The notes: generated by a model from the sequence alone, not told the origin. Positions 1 to 11,546 are shown, counted from the stretch's first letter. The stretch: DNA of 64,000 bases from Myripristis murdjan (GCF_902150065.1 NC_043990.1:2121617-2185616), one strand, 5' to 3'. Translations and numbers: made by a program.

Positions 1-3000
1 ACAGTCTTCAGCCATAGATTAAAGTAAAAGTACAACTGACACTTGGATGGACAGGAAAACCTATGCAACTAGTAGAGATAGCCCAACATCATTGAGATAA
101 CACAGAGCGAAGATAATGTAAAATGCATGAAATGCTAATGCTTGCCCAAGTGTCTCACTACACAGGTGGAGCAACCAGAGGAGGATGCAGTGGCAGAGGA
201 ACCTACAAAAGAGGGAGGTGGAAAAAAAAAAACATGGGCCAAGAGATCATCAACATCATGATCAAAGTCACAACTCACCCTTTTCAAACAACCAACATGA
301 GAACTGCTTCCACTGTGGTGAGCCAAATCATTGGATGAGTAACTGCCCATATAGAGCCTCCCAGAACCTTACCATGCCTACGGCACCTCCATTGAGAAGC
401 CAGATGGAACACCAACAAACCCCACAGCACAGTCAGTAGAACTGTCAAGGACAGCAACAGAAACTGAAACTGAAATTGAAATTGAATCTGGAAAAACTGT
501 AAGAGCTGTGGGGGTTGGAGGGATTCCTATGGATCTAACTGTAACTAACCCTGCTACACTACTGTCTACAGAAGATGATGGTGACCCCATAACTATATGG
601 ATGTCATCTCATGTTCAACTTTATCCTGAACTTTCCGAAACTCCCTTCTCTAACCCTGACCTCATTTTCTATACTAATGACTCTGCTTATGGAGAAAATG
701 GAGTGCCGTACGCAGGGTATACAATCTGTCATAGTTTCTCAATTATTGAAAGTGCTGCCCTGCCACCCTCAAGCTCCGCCCATGTAGCTGAGTCACACAT
801 ATCGATGAGAGCCTGCCACCAAGCAAAAGGTAAAACTGTTACCATTTTCACAGACCTCAGGTATGCTTTTCGATGTTTACATGACTTTGGTATGCTGTGG
901 GCAAACCGAGGATTCATTACCTCCTCTGGGACAAATGTTAAACATGCGAATTTGATCAGGGAATTATTAGATGCATGGTAGTTACCCTCATCTATTGCTG
1001 TTGTAAAATGTGATGCCCACACCAAATCCAATGACCCTGTTTCACAAGGCAATGCAATGGCTGACCATGCAGCCAAGGCAGCTGCCAAATTTGGTATTCC
1101 TGTCCATGTAAAGCTCTGTCTTTCCATACCTGCTAACGACTTTGCTTCTCCTAATGACGTGGCTCTCGTACAGAGAGACTGCTGATGTGAAGGAGCAGCA
1201 GTCATGGTTTTCTCATGGTTGTAAATATGTAAATACTGTTTGGGTCCACAACGACGGCCGCGTTGTGGCACCCAAGTCCCTGTACCCGTGGCTAGAACGC
1301 ATGTCACATGGCTTGTTGCATGTGAGCAAAGGGGGGATGTGTCAAACAGTGTTGGTATGCTGCGGGATTTACATCCCATATAAAATTATTGTGAACAATG
1401 GCTAATCTGACAACAGCACAACCCTGGGAAACCAGTACAGACCACAATGTGGACACATCCTCCCCCTCGGGGACCTTTTGAAGCTTTTGAAGAAAATGTG
1501 ATGCTTTTGAAGAAAATGCGATGGATATGACAATATTCTTGTATGTGTTGATGTGTTTTCAAACTGGCCCGAAGCTTGGGCTTGCACAAAGACTGACTCT
1601 ATATCATAGTGAAATGCCTGCTGAAAGACATCGTCTCAAGACTTGGATTTCCTCAGAGCATCAATTCAGACAGAGGTAGTCATTTCACTGGACAAATTAC
1701 AACTAAAATCTGTAAATCATTTGGGATTAAACAACGACGATATCGTCCATACCACCCACAGTCTGCAGGGCTAGTTGAAAGACAGTGTTGTTGCCACTAG
1801 CCTCATGTCAGTGAGGCCCACACCCATCAAGAAACACAAATTCACACCTCATGAGATTATTACAGGTAGACCAATGGTTGTGCCAAGCACAAATATGCAT
1901 GAAGAAGACGGTTCTCCGTGCTATGAATGAGTCGATGAGATCATTTTGCTGTGCTCTAACTTCTGCTGTTTAGTCAATACACAGACAAGGAAAAGCTGAC
2001 CAGTCTCCTTCTAGTGACAAACAGTGCCACAACATCCAACCAGGGGACTGGGTCTGTGTCCGAGAGTTCCGGTGGAAGAGCGCCCTGAAAACCCCGGTGG
2101 TCCAAGCCTCAGCACATCCCGCTTACCACCAACACAGCAATCAAGTTGGAGCCTCTTCATCACCATCTATCGAACCACAGAATGTTGGCCACATCCTTTG
2201 GATGGACTTCCTCCCCTGGAGAGCATTTCAAGCACCGGAGTCCCAGAAGTAGAAGCACAACATTCTCCAGCTCACAGGCAGTCGTCGGAGGAACAGGGGA
2301 GCAGCACAGGCACCGGAGTCCCAGAAGCAGAAGCCCAACATTCCCCAGCTCACAAACAGTCGGAGGAGGAATGGAGGAGCAGCGCAGGCACCGGAGTCCC
2401 AGAAGAAGAGGTCCACCACGCTCCCCACAGCCATCAGGGGAGCAGAACAGATACTACAAACAGGATCTTTCAGTTTATCACAAAAGAAAATGTGCCTGTT
2501 TTAATCCACCACAAACAAAACAACAATACCGCAGTCAACTTTATGCGGACTGTTAGTCCTGCAACACCCTTACCCCTCTCACCCTCACAAGGGTTCCAAA
2601 GACATTAAAATGATCCATTGAAGGAAAGGAGACATCCACTTGGGAACATCCAAATGACTCGACATACTCTTCATCAGAAGTACCATCTGTTTCACTAAGA
2701 CCATATTCATCATCCAATCCAACTGATGATAAAAATCACTTTGTCACAATGATCAATCATTGTTCAATATCACTACCAAAAGGTGTGTACTGTATGGTTG
2801 GAATGAAGGCTTATGAATATTTGCCAGAAGGATGGTCCGGAATATGTGGCCTGGACCACGTGATACCAGCCATGAAAGTCTTTACAGGGCCACCCGAGGT
2901 TCGCCTTGTCAAAAGAGACTTATATACACACGCACAAACACCATGGACAAGATTTTTGGGCTCCCATTCCAAGCTACGGAGTCATGGCATCCTTGGACTA

Positions 3001-3500
3001 AATGAGACCTTTCTCATGCAGCTGAAGATTTTCCAAATTCTACTCCAAAGGGCATATCCATGCTCACGCCGGAAATGACCGCCATAAAGATGACAACTCT
3101 ACACAATTGTGCTATAAGTAATCATATGTCAAATACTCCGAAGACGTTACATAACCCTTCCACCACTAGTTTGTTTGACTGGGTCAAAGAAAATTAGGGG
3201 CCTTGGGTTATTTAATCTTTGATATTGTGATATTTGGTTTTGGAATCCTGATTGTCAGTAGTCTTCTAATCAACTGTCTCAAGAGCATTTGGAACTCTTT
3301 TGCAACTAAATCAACTACTAAGATTGAGTCCTCCTCTACAAGTCAATCTGTCCCTCAAATAGAAGAAGAAGAAACTTCAGATTTTTGTCCAAAATTGAGA
3401 TTGATTTTGTCGAAGCAAATTTCTTCTTTAAGTCTCTGTTATGCTTATGGTATTGTTTTGTCTTTGTATCAGAAATGGATGTAACCCTCATGTTTTCCAA

Positions 3501-3535
<35 letters not shown>

Positions 3536-3960
3536 GTGAATTGTGGAAGCAAAATACACATTTCAGGTGGCTCAGACTTCCTGATTGATTCAGGAAGTCT
3601 GATTGATTCAGCTAATTGACGGGCCCAGACGACAGGATGGGCCCGGCATTCAATCCTTAGGCATGCACATGAACACTTACCATGTCTTTGTTCCCATTTG
3701 GAACCGCACCCTACCTGATCACTGCCTTACAGTACCTTGATCACTGTCTTAACAATACCTTCCCTCACCTTTTGTTCTCTACCTATTTACATACTGTCTG
3801 TACTCACTGTATAAAGGTCTCCCCCTGACATTGCTCTTGGTCAGCTCACCGTACCAGATACCCTCTGTGTCGGTCAGTTCACCAGTGTGCCGGTACACTT
3901 TAATAAACTCACACCATTACAGCAAACTCCTAGATTGGACTACTGTGATTTTCTTCAACA
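1..3960 (+). mobile_element. Endogenous retrovirus, decayed 3' part, inserted in a V exon
   Basis: This is a fossil provirus that continues beyond the left edge. Recognisable parts in order are a nucleocapsid zinc knuckle of the CX2CX4HX4C type near 315-360, an RNase H-like region near 650-1000, an integrase core-like stretch (SDRGSHFTG, then YHPQSAGLVER) near 1620-1790, a low-complexity proline/serine-rich region near 2000-2560, an envelope-like stretch near 2750-3080, and a 3' LTR. The single zinc knuckle and overall order suggest a class I (gamma/epsilon-like) fish retrovirus, which is an inference. The coding parts are broken in many places, so it looks old. Age cannot be taken from LTR divergence because only one LTR is in view. 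It ends exactly inside the V fragment that follows. Confidence 0.75.
3535..3960 (+). mobile_element. 3' LTR of the endogenous retrovirus
   Basis: The LTR begins with TG after an A-rich run and ends with CA where V-exon sequence starts. It contains a TATA-like box (TATAAAG near 3811) and an AATAAA signal near 3902, in the order expected of U3, R and U5. The start is approximate because the matching 5' LTR lies outside the window. Confidence 0.65.
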
Positions 3961-4019
3961 AGATGCAGCAGTTTACTACTGTCAGAGTGTCCACTCTATC
4001 AACAGTCAGTATGTGTTCA
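3961..4019 (+). pseudogene. IGKV: Vb0: 3' remnant of a kappa-like V exon cut by the retrovirus
   Basis: The last 59 bp of a Vb-family exon survive. They read [19 protein letters not shown], the end of framework 3 with the second disulphide cysteine and the germline CDR3. The RSS is intact: heptamer CACAGTG at 4020-4026, 12-bp spacer, nonamer ACAAAAACC at 4039-4047. The 3' flank and the following CA repeat match other Vb genes. The rest of the V gene should lie left of the provirus, outside the window. It cannot encode a V domain as it stands. Confidence 0.9.
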
Positions 4020-4125
4020 CACAGTGAAAAAGCGTCGTACAAAAACCTCCCTCAGTCAGACTGAACAGAAACTGAAGTGACTGCTGCAGCTGGAAGCTAC
4101 TGCAGGGACTGATACAGTTCACTGA

Positions 4126-4127
<2 letters not shown>

Positions 4128-4171
<44 letters not shown>

Positions 4172-4234
4172 ACTCACACACACTCACACACACACACACT
4201 CACACACACACACACACACACAGACACACACACA
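4128..4234. repeat. (CA)n microsatellite 3' of Vb0
   Basis: A CA dinucleotide tract with TCA interruptions, starting about 80 bp after the Vb0 RSS. Most Vb genes have a CA tract at this position. Confidence 0.95.
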
Positions 4235-4286
4235 ATCACAAATTCACAACAAAAAAGGACCTTTCCTCCCATAGCTCCCCCTTGTG

Positions 4287-4470
4287 GGGCGTCCCTGTGG
4301 ATCACCTGGTAGAGCACGTACTTAATATTGTTATTGCAGTGGTCTGGTTTGATTCTGGCTCAGACCCTATGCTGCATGTCTCTCTCCTCTGTCTTTCTTG
4401 CCAGTCTCTACTGTCCCTGTCCAGGAAAGCAGAAATGCCAAAGAAAACTGGGAAAAGGTGGGGAAAGAAC
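4287..4470 (+). mobile_element. tRNA-derived SINE fragment
   Basis: The 5' part resembles a tRNA: an A-box-like stretch with GGTAGAGCACG, then a B-box-like GGTTTGATTCTGG. The body (CCTATGCTGCATGTCTCTC and a CT-rich stretch) ends in AAATGCCAAAGAAAA. This layout matches the common tRNA-headed SINEs of teleosts. The exact family is not determined. Confidence 0.6.
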
Positions 4471-4479
4471 ACAAAATAA

Positions 4480-5923
4480 GTAAAGGTCCACTCTGTAAGA
4501 TAAGATTTTGTTTTTGTGACTGTGGCCACAGTGGGATCTTGTTAGGACGCCTCCCAAGGCGATGAAATTAGGCAATCACCTGCTCAGGCCAGATGTGGTT
4601 TCTCTGTGACCTGGAAGGGAGACATGTCAAGAGGGTTTTATTCAAGTCTGTGTTTGAGCCTTTTCCAGAAACATAAGAAAAAACCAATTATACTAGAGTT
4701 AAAACTGAACATCAAACTTATGTTACATCTTTTATGCCAATGATATCCGGCTTTATTCTATAATTCTACTAAACTTGCTGGTCCTGCTCTAGTAGACCTC
4801 TTCCTAGGATTGTGGCATATTTTTAAAAGCTGTACAACAAGAATTTCTTGTGGCAACAAGGATCAGTGCCTCATTTTCAGATGAATCAAAGTCTAAAAAC
4901 TCAGTTGAGACTTATTTATTTAGCTCTGTAAAGTAGTCTGACTTGAGTGTCAAGGAAGGTGGTAGGCAGACAGACTCAGCAGACATCTTGAAGGGGCAAA
5001 GGTGAAGTTTTATTTACAGTGCTCTCCATGACATAAATTAACCCAGACAAAACAACAAACTCAAAGAAATGAACTTGGAAATAAACTCATGGCCAAACGG
5101 ACAAAAAGACACATGCTCACGGCAGCACAGCCTCACCTCCTTCTTCTTGAGAGACTGGAGCTCCTCTGAATTTCTAGGGAGACTAATTCTCACCTAGGCT
5201 ACCACAGCCAGCACCAAATCACTCGAAGGTAAACTCTCAATACCAAGTCTCAAAGACATCAACGATCCTTCATAGAAATATACACAAGCTCATTTACAAA
5301 ACTAAATGGCTTCATACCAGATAAGTATGCATCATACATGACATCACAACATGTCAAACAAACAGAAAGAAACATTGCAACTAAAATGAAAAACCCTCTA
5401 CATGTTTTGGCCCAATGATGTCAGTCATGACATCACAAACTCCATAAAAGTCAGGAAATGCTGGGCGGCGCCCTCCCAACACCAATCCTGCATGGTGGGT
5501 CTGAACAAAGGAACAACCAATGAAGCTATGTGTAACCCTACAACAATAATAAAGGTAACTGAAACTAACTTAAGGTGGTGTGTTTGCTTTAATCTACTAA
5601 TGTGCTTTGATGTAAATTATAACATAATGCCAACACAAACAAACCTGGGGTAGTGAGTGCTGCAATGTTATGAGCAATTTATAGCAAAATGAACACATGT
5701 ATAAAGTAATATGGTGTAATGTGTCAGATGCAACTCTCAGTGACAAATGGTGAGTGCAGGACAGATCTCACCCACTTTGTCACAAGCTCCTCTAACAGCG
5801 TTGGTGCAGTGCAGTGACAGTACATTAAAACTACAGAAAAGTAAATAGAGACAACACATAGGGATTTAAAATTAAAAGAAGAAATAAAATAAATGAATAC
5901 ATGAATAAAAGTTGATCTTTAAC
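4480..5923. other. Intergenic DNA without a recognised gene
   Basis: No V, J or C sequence was found on either strand. The stretch near 5390-5640 has a TATA-like CATAAAAG and an AATAAA signal, as a solo LTR might, but no clear ends could be set. The rest is unclassified. Confidence 0.5.
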
Positions 5924-7431
5924 TAGTGTTGCAAAATTCCCGGAATTTTCAAAGTTGGAAAATTTCCATGGGAATTTTCGGAAATTAATGGGAATTAACG
6001 GGAATAAACGGGAATTCTGGGGGAATTTTGGGGAATTTATATTCACTGCATTCACCCGGTCATATACATGTATACATAATAAACATTTTGGTTTGTTATA
6101 AGCAGATATGCATGCAAACATGTTACATTATAATGAATTTCCAGGGAATTTTCCCTCGCTGAGTCAAACTGTCGTGAATATTGGCATAACCAGTGTGCGA
6201 AATAAGGGGGAGCAAAGGGGAGCACAGCTCCCCTGGTGGTGACATGAGCTCCCCTGGCTGGAAACATTGTGAAATTTTGGGGGAGCGGTGCCTGCTTGGT
6301 TCCGGCTGCGCGCATTACACAATTTTGCAGCAGAAGGAGGACGGTATGATTTACATCATATCCACGTTCGCGTGCTGCATGCGTGACAGTGTATGTGCTC
6401 GTGCATGAGCGCCCTACTGGAGCTCACCCCCTCCAACCAGAGTAATTTTAAGTTGATTTAATTAAACAGTCAAATGTTACTTTGGTGGTCCGTGGATTCA
6501 TTTTTATCATGTGGACTGAAATTTGCATAGCCCATATAAATGCTCAGGAAATCTGTTGTTCAAATGAAATTAACCTGATCCATCGGGGCGTTTTATGTAA
6601 ATATCCTACATTAAGATATTAATGGTATCACCCGTGTGCAACGACCAGCAGTTATACAGCGTTAGTAAGAGGTGTAGGCTATTAATTCAGGCATAGGACT
6701 GTGTGCAGTACTATTGTTAAGGTGTGCATATGAAGTGGTTCAAACTACCCATTAAAATGCATAGAAATGCAGGAAATTGAATCCTGATGCTGATGTGATG
6801 ATCGTCTGTCTCAGTGGAAGTGCTGTAGCCTAGTGGAGTATAGGCTACTGATTGATGATGATCAGATGTGCTCGAAATTATTTGCAAATGTGAATCATGT
6901 TGGACAGTTGAATTTGCATTGAATCATGCAACATATTTGTTTCCACCAAAATGCAAAGTTAACTGTTTATATTTAAGTTTTATATTTAAGTTTTATTTCA
7001 CACACTTGGGTATGGGGATGATGATTTTACAGTATGCTGGCATTGTGGCCTTTGGGTTAGAGGTGAGTCGTGAGTTCAGGAGATTAGGGTTTCCATTTCC
7101 AAAATGGTGATATTGATGTTGACATTCATTTTATTGATTATTGTTTATTTTTGCCTCATTCACCTTAAGTTAACAACAAAAACGAAATTTCTTAATTTCA
7201 TAATTTCTTAAAAGCTTAAATTTCCATGGAAACTTTTTAAAAACCTCATTCAAATTGATGACAAGAAAAAAAAAAACGAAAATTCCCAAAATTCCTGATC
7301 CGAATTTTCCTGGGAATTTTCGGAAAAATTGAAAAAAAAGTGACAGCAAAAATCTTCTGAAAATTTCCAATATTCCAGAGTGAAAATTCCCACGGGAATT
7401 TTCGGAAACTTTCCACCCCTTTGCAACACTA
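5924..7431. mobile_element. hAT-type DNA transposon, non-autonomous, 1.5 kb
   Basis: The terminal inverted repeats are TAGTGTTGCAAA and TTTGCAACACTA. They are flanked by a perfect 8-bp target-site duplication, TCTTTAAC, at 5916-5923 and 7432-7439; 8 bp is the hAT length. The subterminal regions are rich in GGGAATTTTCGG-type repeats in opposite orientation. No transposase reading frame was recognised inside. A segment near 6190-6320 with repeated GGGGAGC words may be a nested insertion. Confidence 0.85.
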
Positions 7432-7610
7432 TCTTTAACCAGCATTCACAAACACAAGTATAAGTAAAATTAAATTCATTCACATGGTCAGCATAATAAT
7501 CTCACAATCCCATGTACATGATGATAATTTAGTCAATGCTCTGAGCATCGAAGTGGAAACACCATGACATGATGTGGACAGCTGCACTTCACTGACTATG
7601 TGTTTTTCTG

Positions 7611-7611
<1 letters not shown>

Positions 7612-7653
<42 letters not shown>
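7612..7653. repeat. (TG)n microsatellite upstream of Va1
   Basis: A TG tract that ends directly at the octamer-like GTTTGCAT (7652-7659) in the Va1 promoter. Confidence 0.95.
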
Positions 7654-7657
<4 letters not shown>

Positions 7658-7754
7658 ATATGTGTCCTGCCTCTCTGCTCTCCACCCGTTAAGAGGCCAG
7701 TGTTGATCAGTGGCTGTCCAGGCCTTTCAGAGCCACTGACACGCCGGCAGCACA

Positions 7755-8322
7755 ATGATGATGTCACACATTCTCCTGCTGGGCACCCTGGGGCTCCTTG
7801 TTCAGGGTGAGACTCTCTTCTGAAAACTTGGCTTCAGGATGCAACCAGCTTTACCACAATCATCTTCTGCTGTGATGGAGAAACACTGAGACCAGCAGCA
7901 TTCACCTTCTTCCATCTGTTCTCCATGTTCAAGAAATCCTCCTCTTCTGTTTTCATATTCATCATCTTTCTCCAAGCTGTATTTGTCTCAATAACCCTTC
8001 TGCTCTTTTGGATATTTTCCAGATTCATCAGGAGAAATCACTCTGACTCACTCTCCTGGATCTCAGTCTGTTAGTCCAGGACAGACTGTCTCTATCAGAT
8101 GTAAAGCCAGTTCAGGTGTTAGTAACTATCTAGCCTGGTACCTTCAGAAACCTGGAGAAGCTCCTAAACTCCTGATATATTCTGCTACAACCCTTCAGTC
8201 TGGAGTTTCTAGTCGTTTTAGTGGAAGTGGATCTGGGACTGACTTCACTCTGACCATCAGTGGAGTCCAGGCTGAAGATTCAGGAGTTTACTACTGTCAG
8301 CAGCATCACAGCACACCGTTCA
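7755..8322 (+). CDS. IGKV: Va1: kappa-like Ig light-chain V segment, intact
   Basis: A germline V gene that must join a J before expression; the product is the variable domain of a secreted or B-cell-receptor light chain. The leader exon is 7755-7806 ([17 protein letters not shown], a hydrophobic signal peptide, with an alternative start one or two codons on). The intron is 7807-8022 with a GTGAGA donor and TTTTCCAG acceptor, and the V exon is 8023-8322. The exon is open and has SIRCKASS with the first Cys, [26 protein letters not shown], and [10 protein letters not shown] with the second Cys. The RSS has CACAGTG at 8323-8329, a 12-bp spacer, and ACAAAAACC at 8342-8350. The octamer variant GTTTGCAT is at 7652-7659. 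Unlike the other Va genes it lies on the plus strand, downstream of C1, so joining to J1/J2 needs inversion. Confidence 0.93.
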
Positions 8323-8354
8323 CACAGTGAAACAACGTCGTACAAAAACCTCCC

Positions 8355-9431
8355 TCAGCTGGAGAGGAACTGATCTGACTCAACAGCTGCAGAGACAGCA
8401 GAGGTTTCACTGCAGAGAAAGTCATCAGAAAAAGTAATTGTATGTTCTATATGACAACATTGCACTTAATCATATGCATATAATATACACTATAACCCCT
8501 CCTCCCCTAAGTATTATAAAGATAAACACAGTTTGAAAAAAGGATCAGTATTTATAAGGATCTCGAGTGAGTCTAAGTCCAGAGTCAAATTGAGAGTGGA
8601 AAGAATTTTAAATATTTAATGACAAATATTCTTTAGTATGATAGTTGAAGATGTCACATGAGTGGAGGCATGAAGAATGCCAGTAACCCAAATGCAGGAG
8701 CAGGTAGCGGTGACGAAAAAAAAAAGTATTAACTGAAACTAGAGTTTAAGAAACTTGAGGAACTCAAGGAGCACTAGAAATACACACATGGGAACAAACA
8801 CAATATATGGACAAAGAAAAGAAGTACAACAGGACTTAAATACACTTGGAAGTAACAGGTGTGGGAACTGGGAGGGGCAAACAAGACCGAGTAACAAGAC
8901 ACAGGTGAAAACACTGGAACAAGGAGAACACAGCATGAACAGAACTCAGAGAACAAAGTCCACAGACACAGAGTCCAGAGGAAACACACCAGACCAAGAA
9001 CACTCAGGTCCACAAAGTCCAAAAATAAAGTCCAGGGAAACTCAAGAGACCAAGTTCAACTTAAGTCCAAAACCAAAGTCCAAAATACAAAACCCTGACA
9101 TTAGATATATTATGAGACTTTTTTACAATATTCGGAATTTAAGTAATTTTTTTTTTTTTATTATTATTATTATTAATAGTGACATTCCTTTAAATTTAGG
9201 TTGTTGTTCAAACATACTAGCACTCATTCCCATATGCTGATGATATGATTTTTAGGGCCCTCGCCTCTCTAGAAGAGGGCCCTATTGTTTTTTTTAATTA
9301 TTTTTATAATCGTGAATAATGAGAATGACACTATATGAGAGCAGGTTTTCTCCAGTAATAAAGGCAGTAACAAAGCATATGAAAGATGCTTGGCCTAATC
9401 ACTACTATGCCTGGGAAGCATTATTCTGAAT
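8355..9431. other. Va1 3' flank with an unclassified interspersed repeat
   Basis: About 8690-9110 resembles, on the minus strand, a repeat seen again near 30150-30350, 38450-38710 and 58990-59265 (CAGGTG and GGGACA words, 'tccaaaacc' blocks). At 9255-9292 a short palindromic insert (AGGGCCC ... GGGCCCT) is absent from the matching flank of C3. No gene was seen. From about 9180 the DNA matches the 3' flank of C3. Confidence 0.5.
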
Positions 9432-9830
9432 CAGTGGTGTAGTCTACGTGATACGCAGGTATACACCATATACCCACTAGAAAAGTTCCCGAATTTCCGT
9501 ATAACCACTTCAAAATGCGCAGAGATGCGTATCAGTATATTTTTATTATTTTTTTTTTTTTGACATAACGTTCACTTATCCGTTCATAAAGTCGCCTTCT
9601 CTGTGTTACGAAGCGGGCTCTTTTTGACCATAGGGGCTTCCGTCAGGCGTGACGTGAACCCCACGTAAAATACTGAAGCAGTGAAGTTGTATGGTGCCGC
9701 CTCGGGGGACACTTACAGCTGGAGCTAACGTTAACGTTTCAGAAAGCGCGCATGTGTGTATGCGCGTATGTGTGTGTGTGCGCGCGCGTGCGCGCGTATA
9801 CCCACTAGAATAAACTAGACTACACCACTG
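9432..9830. mobile_element. hAT-type MITE, 399 bp
   Basis: The terminal inverted repeats are CAGTGGTGTAGTCTA and TAGACTACACCACTG. A perfect 8-bp duplication, TTCTGAAT, lies at 9424-9431 and 9831-9838. The matching flank of C3 near 42215 is uninterrupted and holds a single TTCTGAAT, which gives an empty-site comparison within the window. A GT/GC-rich alternating tract lies near its right end. No coding capacity was seen. Confidence 0.9.
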
Positions 9831-9994
9831 TTCTGAATTAAATGAAGCTTTCCTGAAGTTTGACACCCTCATTTACATTTTGAAATCTTACAGTATGTGT
9901 GCCAGCTGAACCTAAAATCCACTCCTCCATCCCCGTGCTTTAATATCAGTGTTTATCAGGAAAAAGGACACAACTTATTTGTTAAAAAGATTTT

Positions 9995-10000
9995 TTTATT
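9995..10000 (-). terminator. Candidate polyadenylation signal for C1
   Basis: AATAAA on the minus strand, about 190 bp after the C1 stop codon. An equivalent hexamer occurs at 20888-20893 for C2 and 42401-42406 for C3. Confidence 0.6.
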
Positions 10001-10064
10001 ATTATTTTAACATATATAGAGTAACTGCATTACAGCAAGAAAACCAAATGATTATTTAAAGATT

Positions 10065-10068
<4 letters not shown>

Positions 10069-10114
<46 letters not shown>
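10069..10114. repeat. (GA)n microsatellite in the C1 3' UTR
   Basis: A GA tract between the C1 stop codon and the polyadenylation signal. It is present at the same place in C2 (longer) and C3 (shorter). Confidence 0.95.
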
Positions 10115-10117
<3 letters not shown>

Positions 10118-10187
10118 GAGGCAGAGTGCAGAGTGAGAGCAGCTGCAGAGTGAAACCAGTAGCAGAAGTCCCAGTGAGTCAGGTCAG

Positions 10188-10516
10188 TTACTGGGGACAC
10201 TGGTCTCTCCTCAGTGTCTCGGCCTGCAGAGCCTGGGAGCCCTGGGTGGCCTCACAGGTGACAGAGCCCAGCTTCCTCCACTGGTCTGCAGTGAGCCTCA
10301 GGGTGCTGCTCCAGCTGTAGAGGCCGTCCTTCTCCAGCACCCCGGGGCTCCTGCTCTGCTCCCAGCTGCTGCTGCTGCTGCTGCTGCCGTCCACCTTCCA
10401 GGCCAGCCTCCAGTCTGAGGGGAAGCCCTTGTTGGCCAGGCACATGAGCGTGGCCCTCCCCTGCTGCAGCTCCTCTCTGGAGGGGGGCAGCACCGTCAGG
10501 GTGGGAGGGGCGTCAC
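10188..10516 (-). CDS. IGKC: C1: kappa-like Ig light-chain constant exon
   Basis: A single exon encoding a complete C1-set Ig domain, about 108 residues, the constant part of a light chain that pairs with a heavy chain. The acceptor is CTCCTAG before GTGACG at 10516. The J exon ends in phase 1, so the junction reads [14 protein letters not shown]. Visible features are the first Cys in [10 protein letters not shown] (about residue 25), Trp in AWKVDG (39), a run of seven Ser (44-50), [17 protein letters not shown], the second Cys in SVTCEATQ (87), and a terminal RRDQCPQ with the interchain Cys two residues before the TAA stop. This matches teleost L1/L3 kappa-like C domains as known from the family. 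C1 differs from C2 and C3 by an Arg in PPSREEL. J1 and J2 lie 1.0-1.4 kb upstream on the same strand. Confidence 0.95.
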
Positions 10517-10614
10517 CTAGGAGACACCAATCAGCTTAGAGGGCGGGAAATAAGCAGCTGGCAGTCAGTCAGCGGGCGGTTGGACACCTTTACTGTGTGA
10601 GAGTCCATTTTCCC

Positions 10615-10714
10615 CTTTAAGGACTTTCTGTCAGATGGTTTTTATGCTCCAGCAGTCACTCACTCACACCCTGTTTCACTTCCCTTTAAGAAGCCTCTCA
10701 TGCACATCAGCACA
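10615..10714. promoter_or_regulatory. Ets-IRF/E-box module in the J1-C1 intron
   Basis: A 100-bp block found seven times in the window. It holds an E-box CAGATG (10632-10637) and, on the minus strand, GGAAGTGAAA (10674-10683), a perfect match to the Ets-IRF composite consensus GGAANNGAAA that PU.1 and IRF4 bind in mammalian light-chain enhancers. Position in the J-C intron and conservation suggest an enhancer; activity is inferred. Confidence 0.55.
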
Positions 10715-11508
10715 GAAAGAGTCCTCATATGAACACAAATACATCAATACACATAACAGATAAAAATAAAGATGATTTACCACTCATCCCTCATGCCATG
10801 TTTCTTCAATAATTTAAGGAACAGAAACAAACTTGAAATTTCACAGTTTAAAAAAATTTACAATTATATCAGCACAAATTGTATTTTGTAAAAAGTCAAA
10901 CTGAATGCACACTAAAATAGTGGATGTTTTAAAGAAATCTGAACGAGAGCATCTATTACTGAGATAAACTTTTGTTGAGCATTTTCAGCCAAAAAGATGT
11001 CACGGCCACACAATTCTGTTCATCAAAACTGATTCCAACCAGCAAACACACAAAGTAAAGTATCAAACTATTTTCATCCCACATGTGAAAAAAAGATATG
11101 AGATGAAATTAAGAATGAGAAATTTGGCTACATTGCCAGATTATAATCTTGATCCCCACTCTGTTCAAATTAGTTTTCATTCAGCTTCACATGTCATGTA
11201 AAATTACTAAAATAAAATCAATATGGTCAAACTGTCTGAAGGAACCAAAGCTTTGCATTCAACTTTTCTAACTTTCAACCTGGTCAGTTTTAAACATTTT
11301 TCACAATTTATGATGAAAAGTCTAAAGAAGTACTGAGTCAAACTAAGTGGTTAAGGAGAAAAACAGGCAAGAAAAAACAGTGGCTATAAGTGATGGAAAT
11401 GAACAAAATATATGTTAAAACCAACCACTAACACTCACACAGAAGAATAAAAGTAACCCAGCAGCAGTAACACATTACATGATATTTAATATTTGTGCAG
11501 AAACTTAC
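10715..11508. other. J1-C1 intron, J-proximal part
   Basis: AT-rich intron, alignable by eye with the introns of cassettes 2 and 3 and, from about 10968 rightwards, with cassette 4. No further gene was seen. Confidence 0.7.
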
Positions 11509-11546
11509 TTCCAACATCCAGTCTGGTTCCTCCACCAAAAGTCAAC
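11509..11546 (-). CDS. IGKJ: J1: kappa-like J segment
   Basis: A 38-bp J segment reading [12 protein letters not shown], with the FGxG motif that closes the V domain. The donor is GGAA|GTAAGT at the low-coordinate end and splices in phase 1 to C1. Its RSS lies on the high-coordinate side: heptamer at 11547-11553 (CACTGTG in J orientation), 23-bp spacer, nonamer at 11577-11585. J2 lies 390 bp upstream in the direction of transcription. Confidence 0.93.

Noticed and set aside
4128-4234. Repeat arrays as possible CRISPR
   Set aside because: All arrays are simple microsatellites without unique spacers, in a vertebrate genome.
4287-4360. Possible tRNA gene
   Set aside because: The tRNA-like A and B boxes belong to a SINE head followed by a SINE body. 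No complete cloverleaf was found.
5390-5640. Possible solo LTR
   Set aside because: TATA-like and AATAAA words are present, but no matching ends or target duplication could be set.
10252-10443. Glutamine-rich frame overlapping the C exons
   Set aside because: An out-of-frame reading of the serine repeat in C1, C2 and C3.
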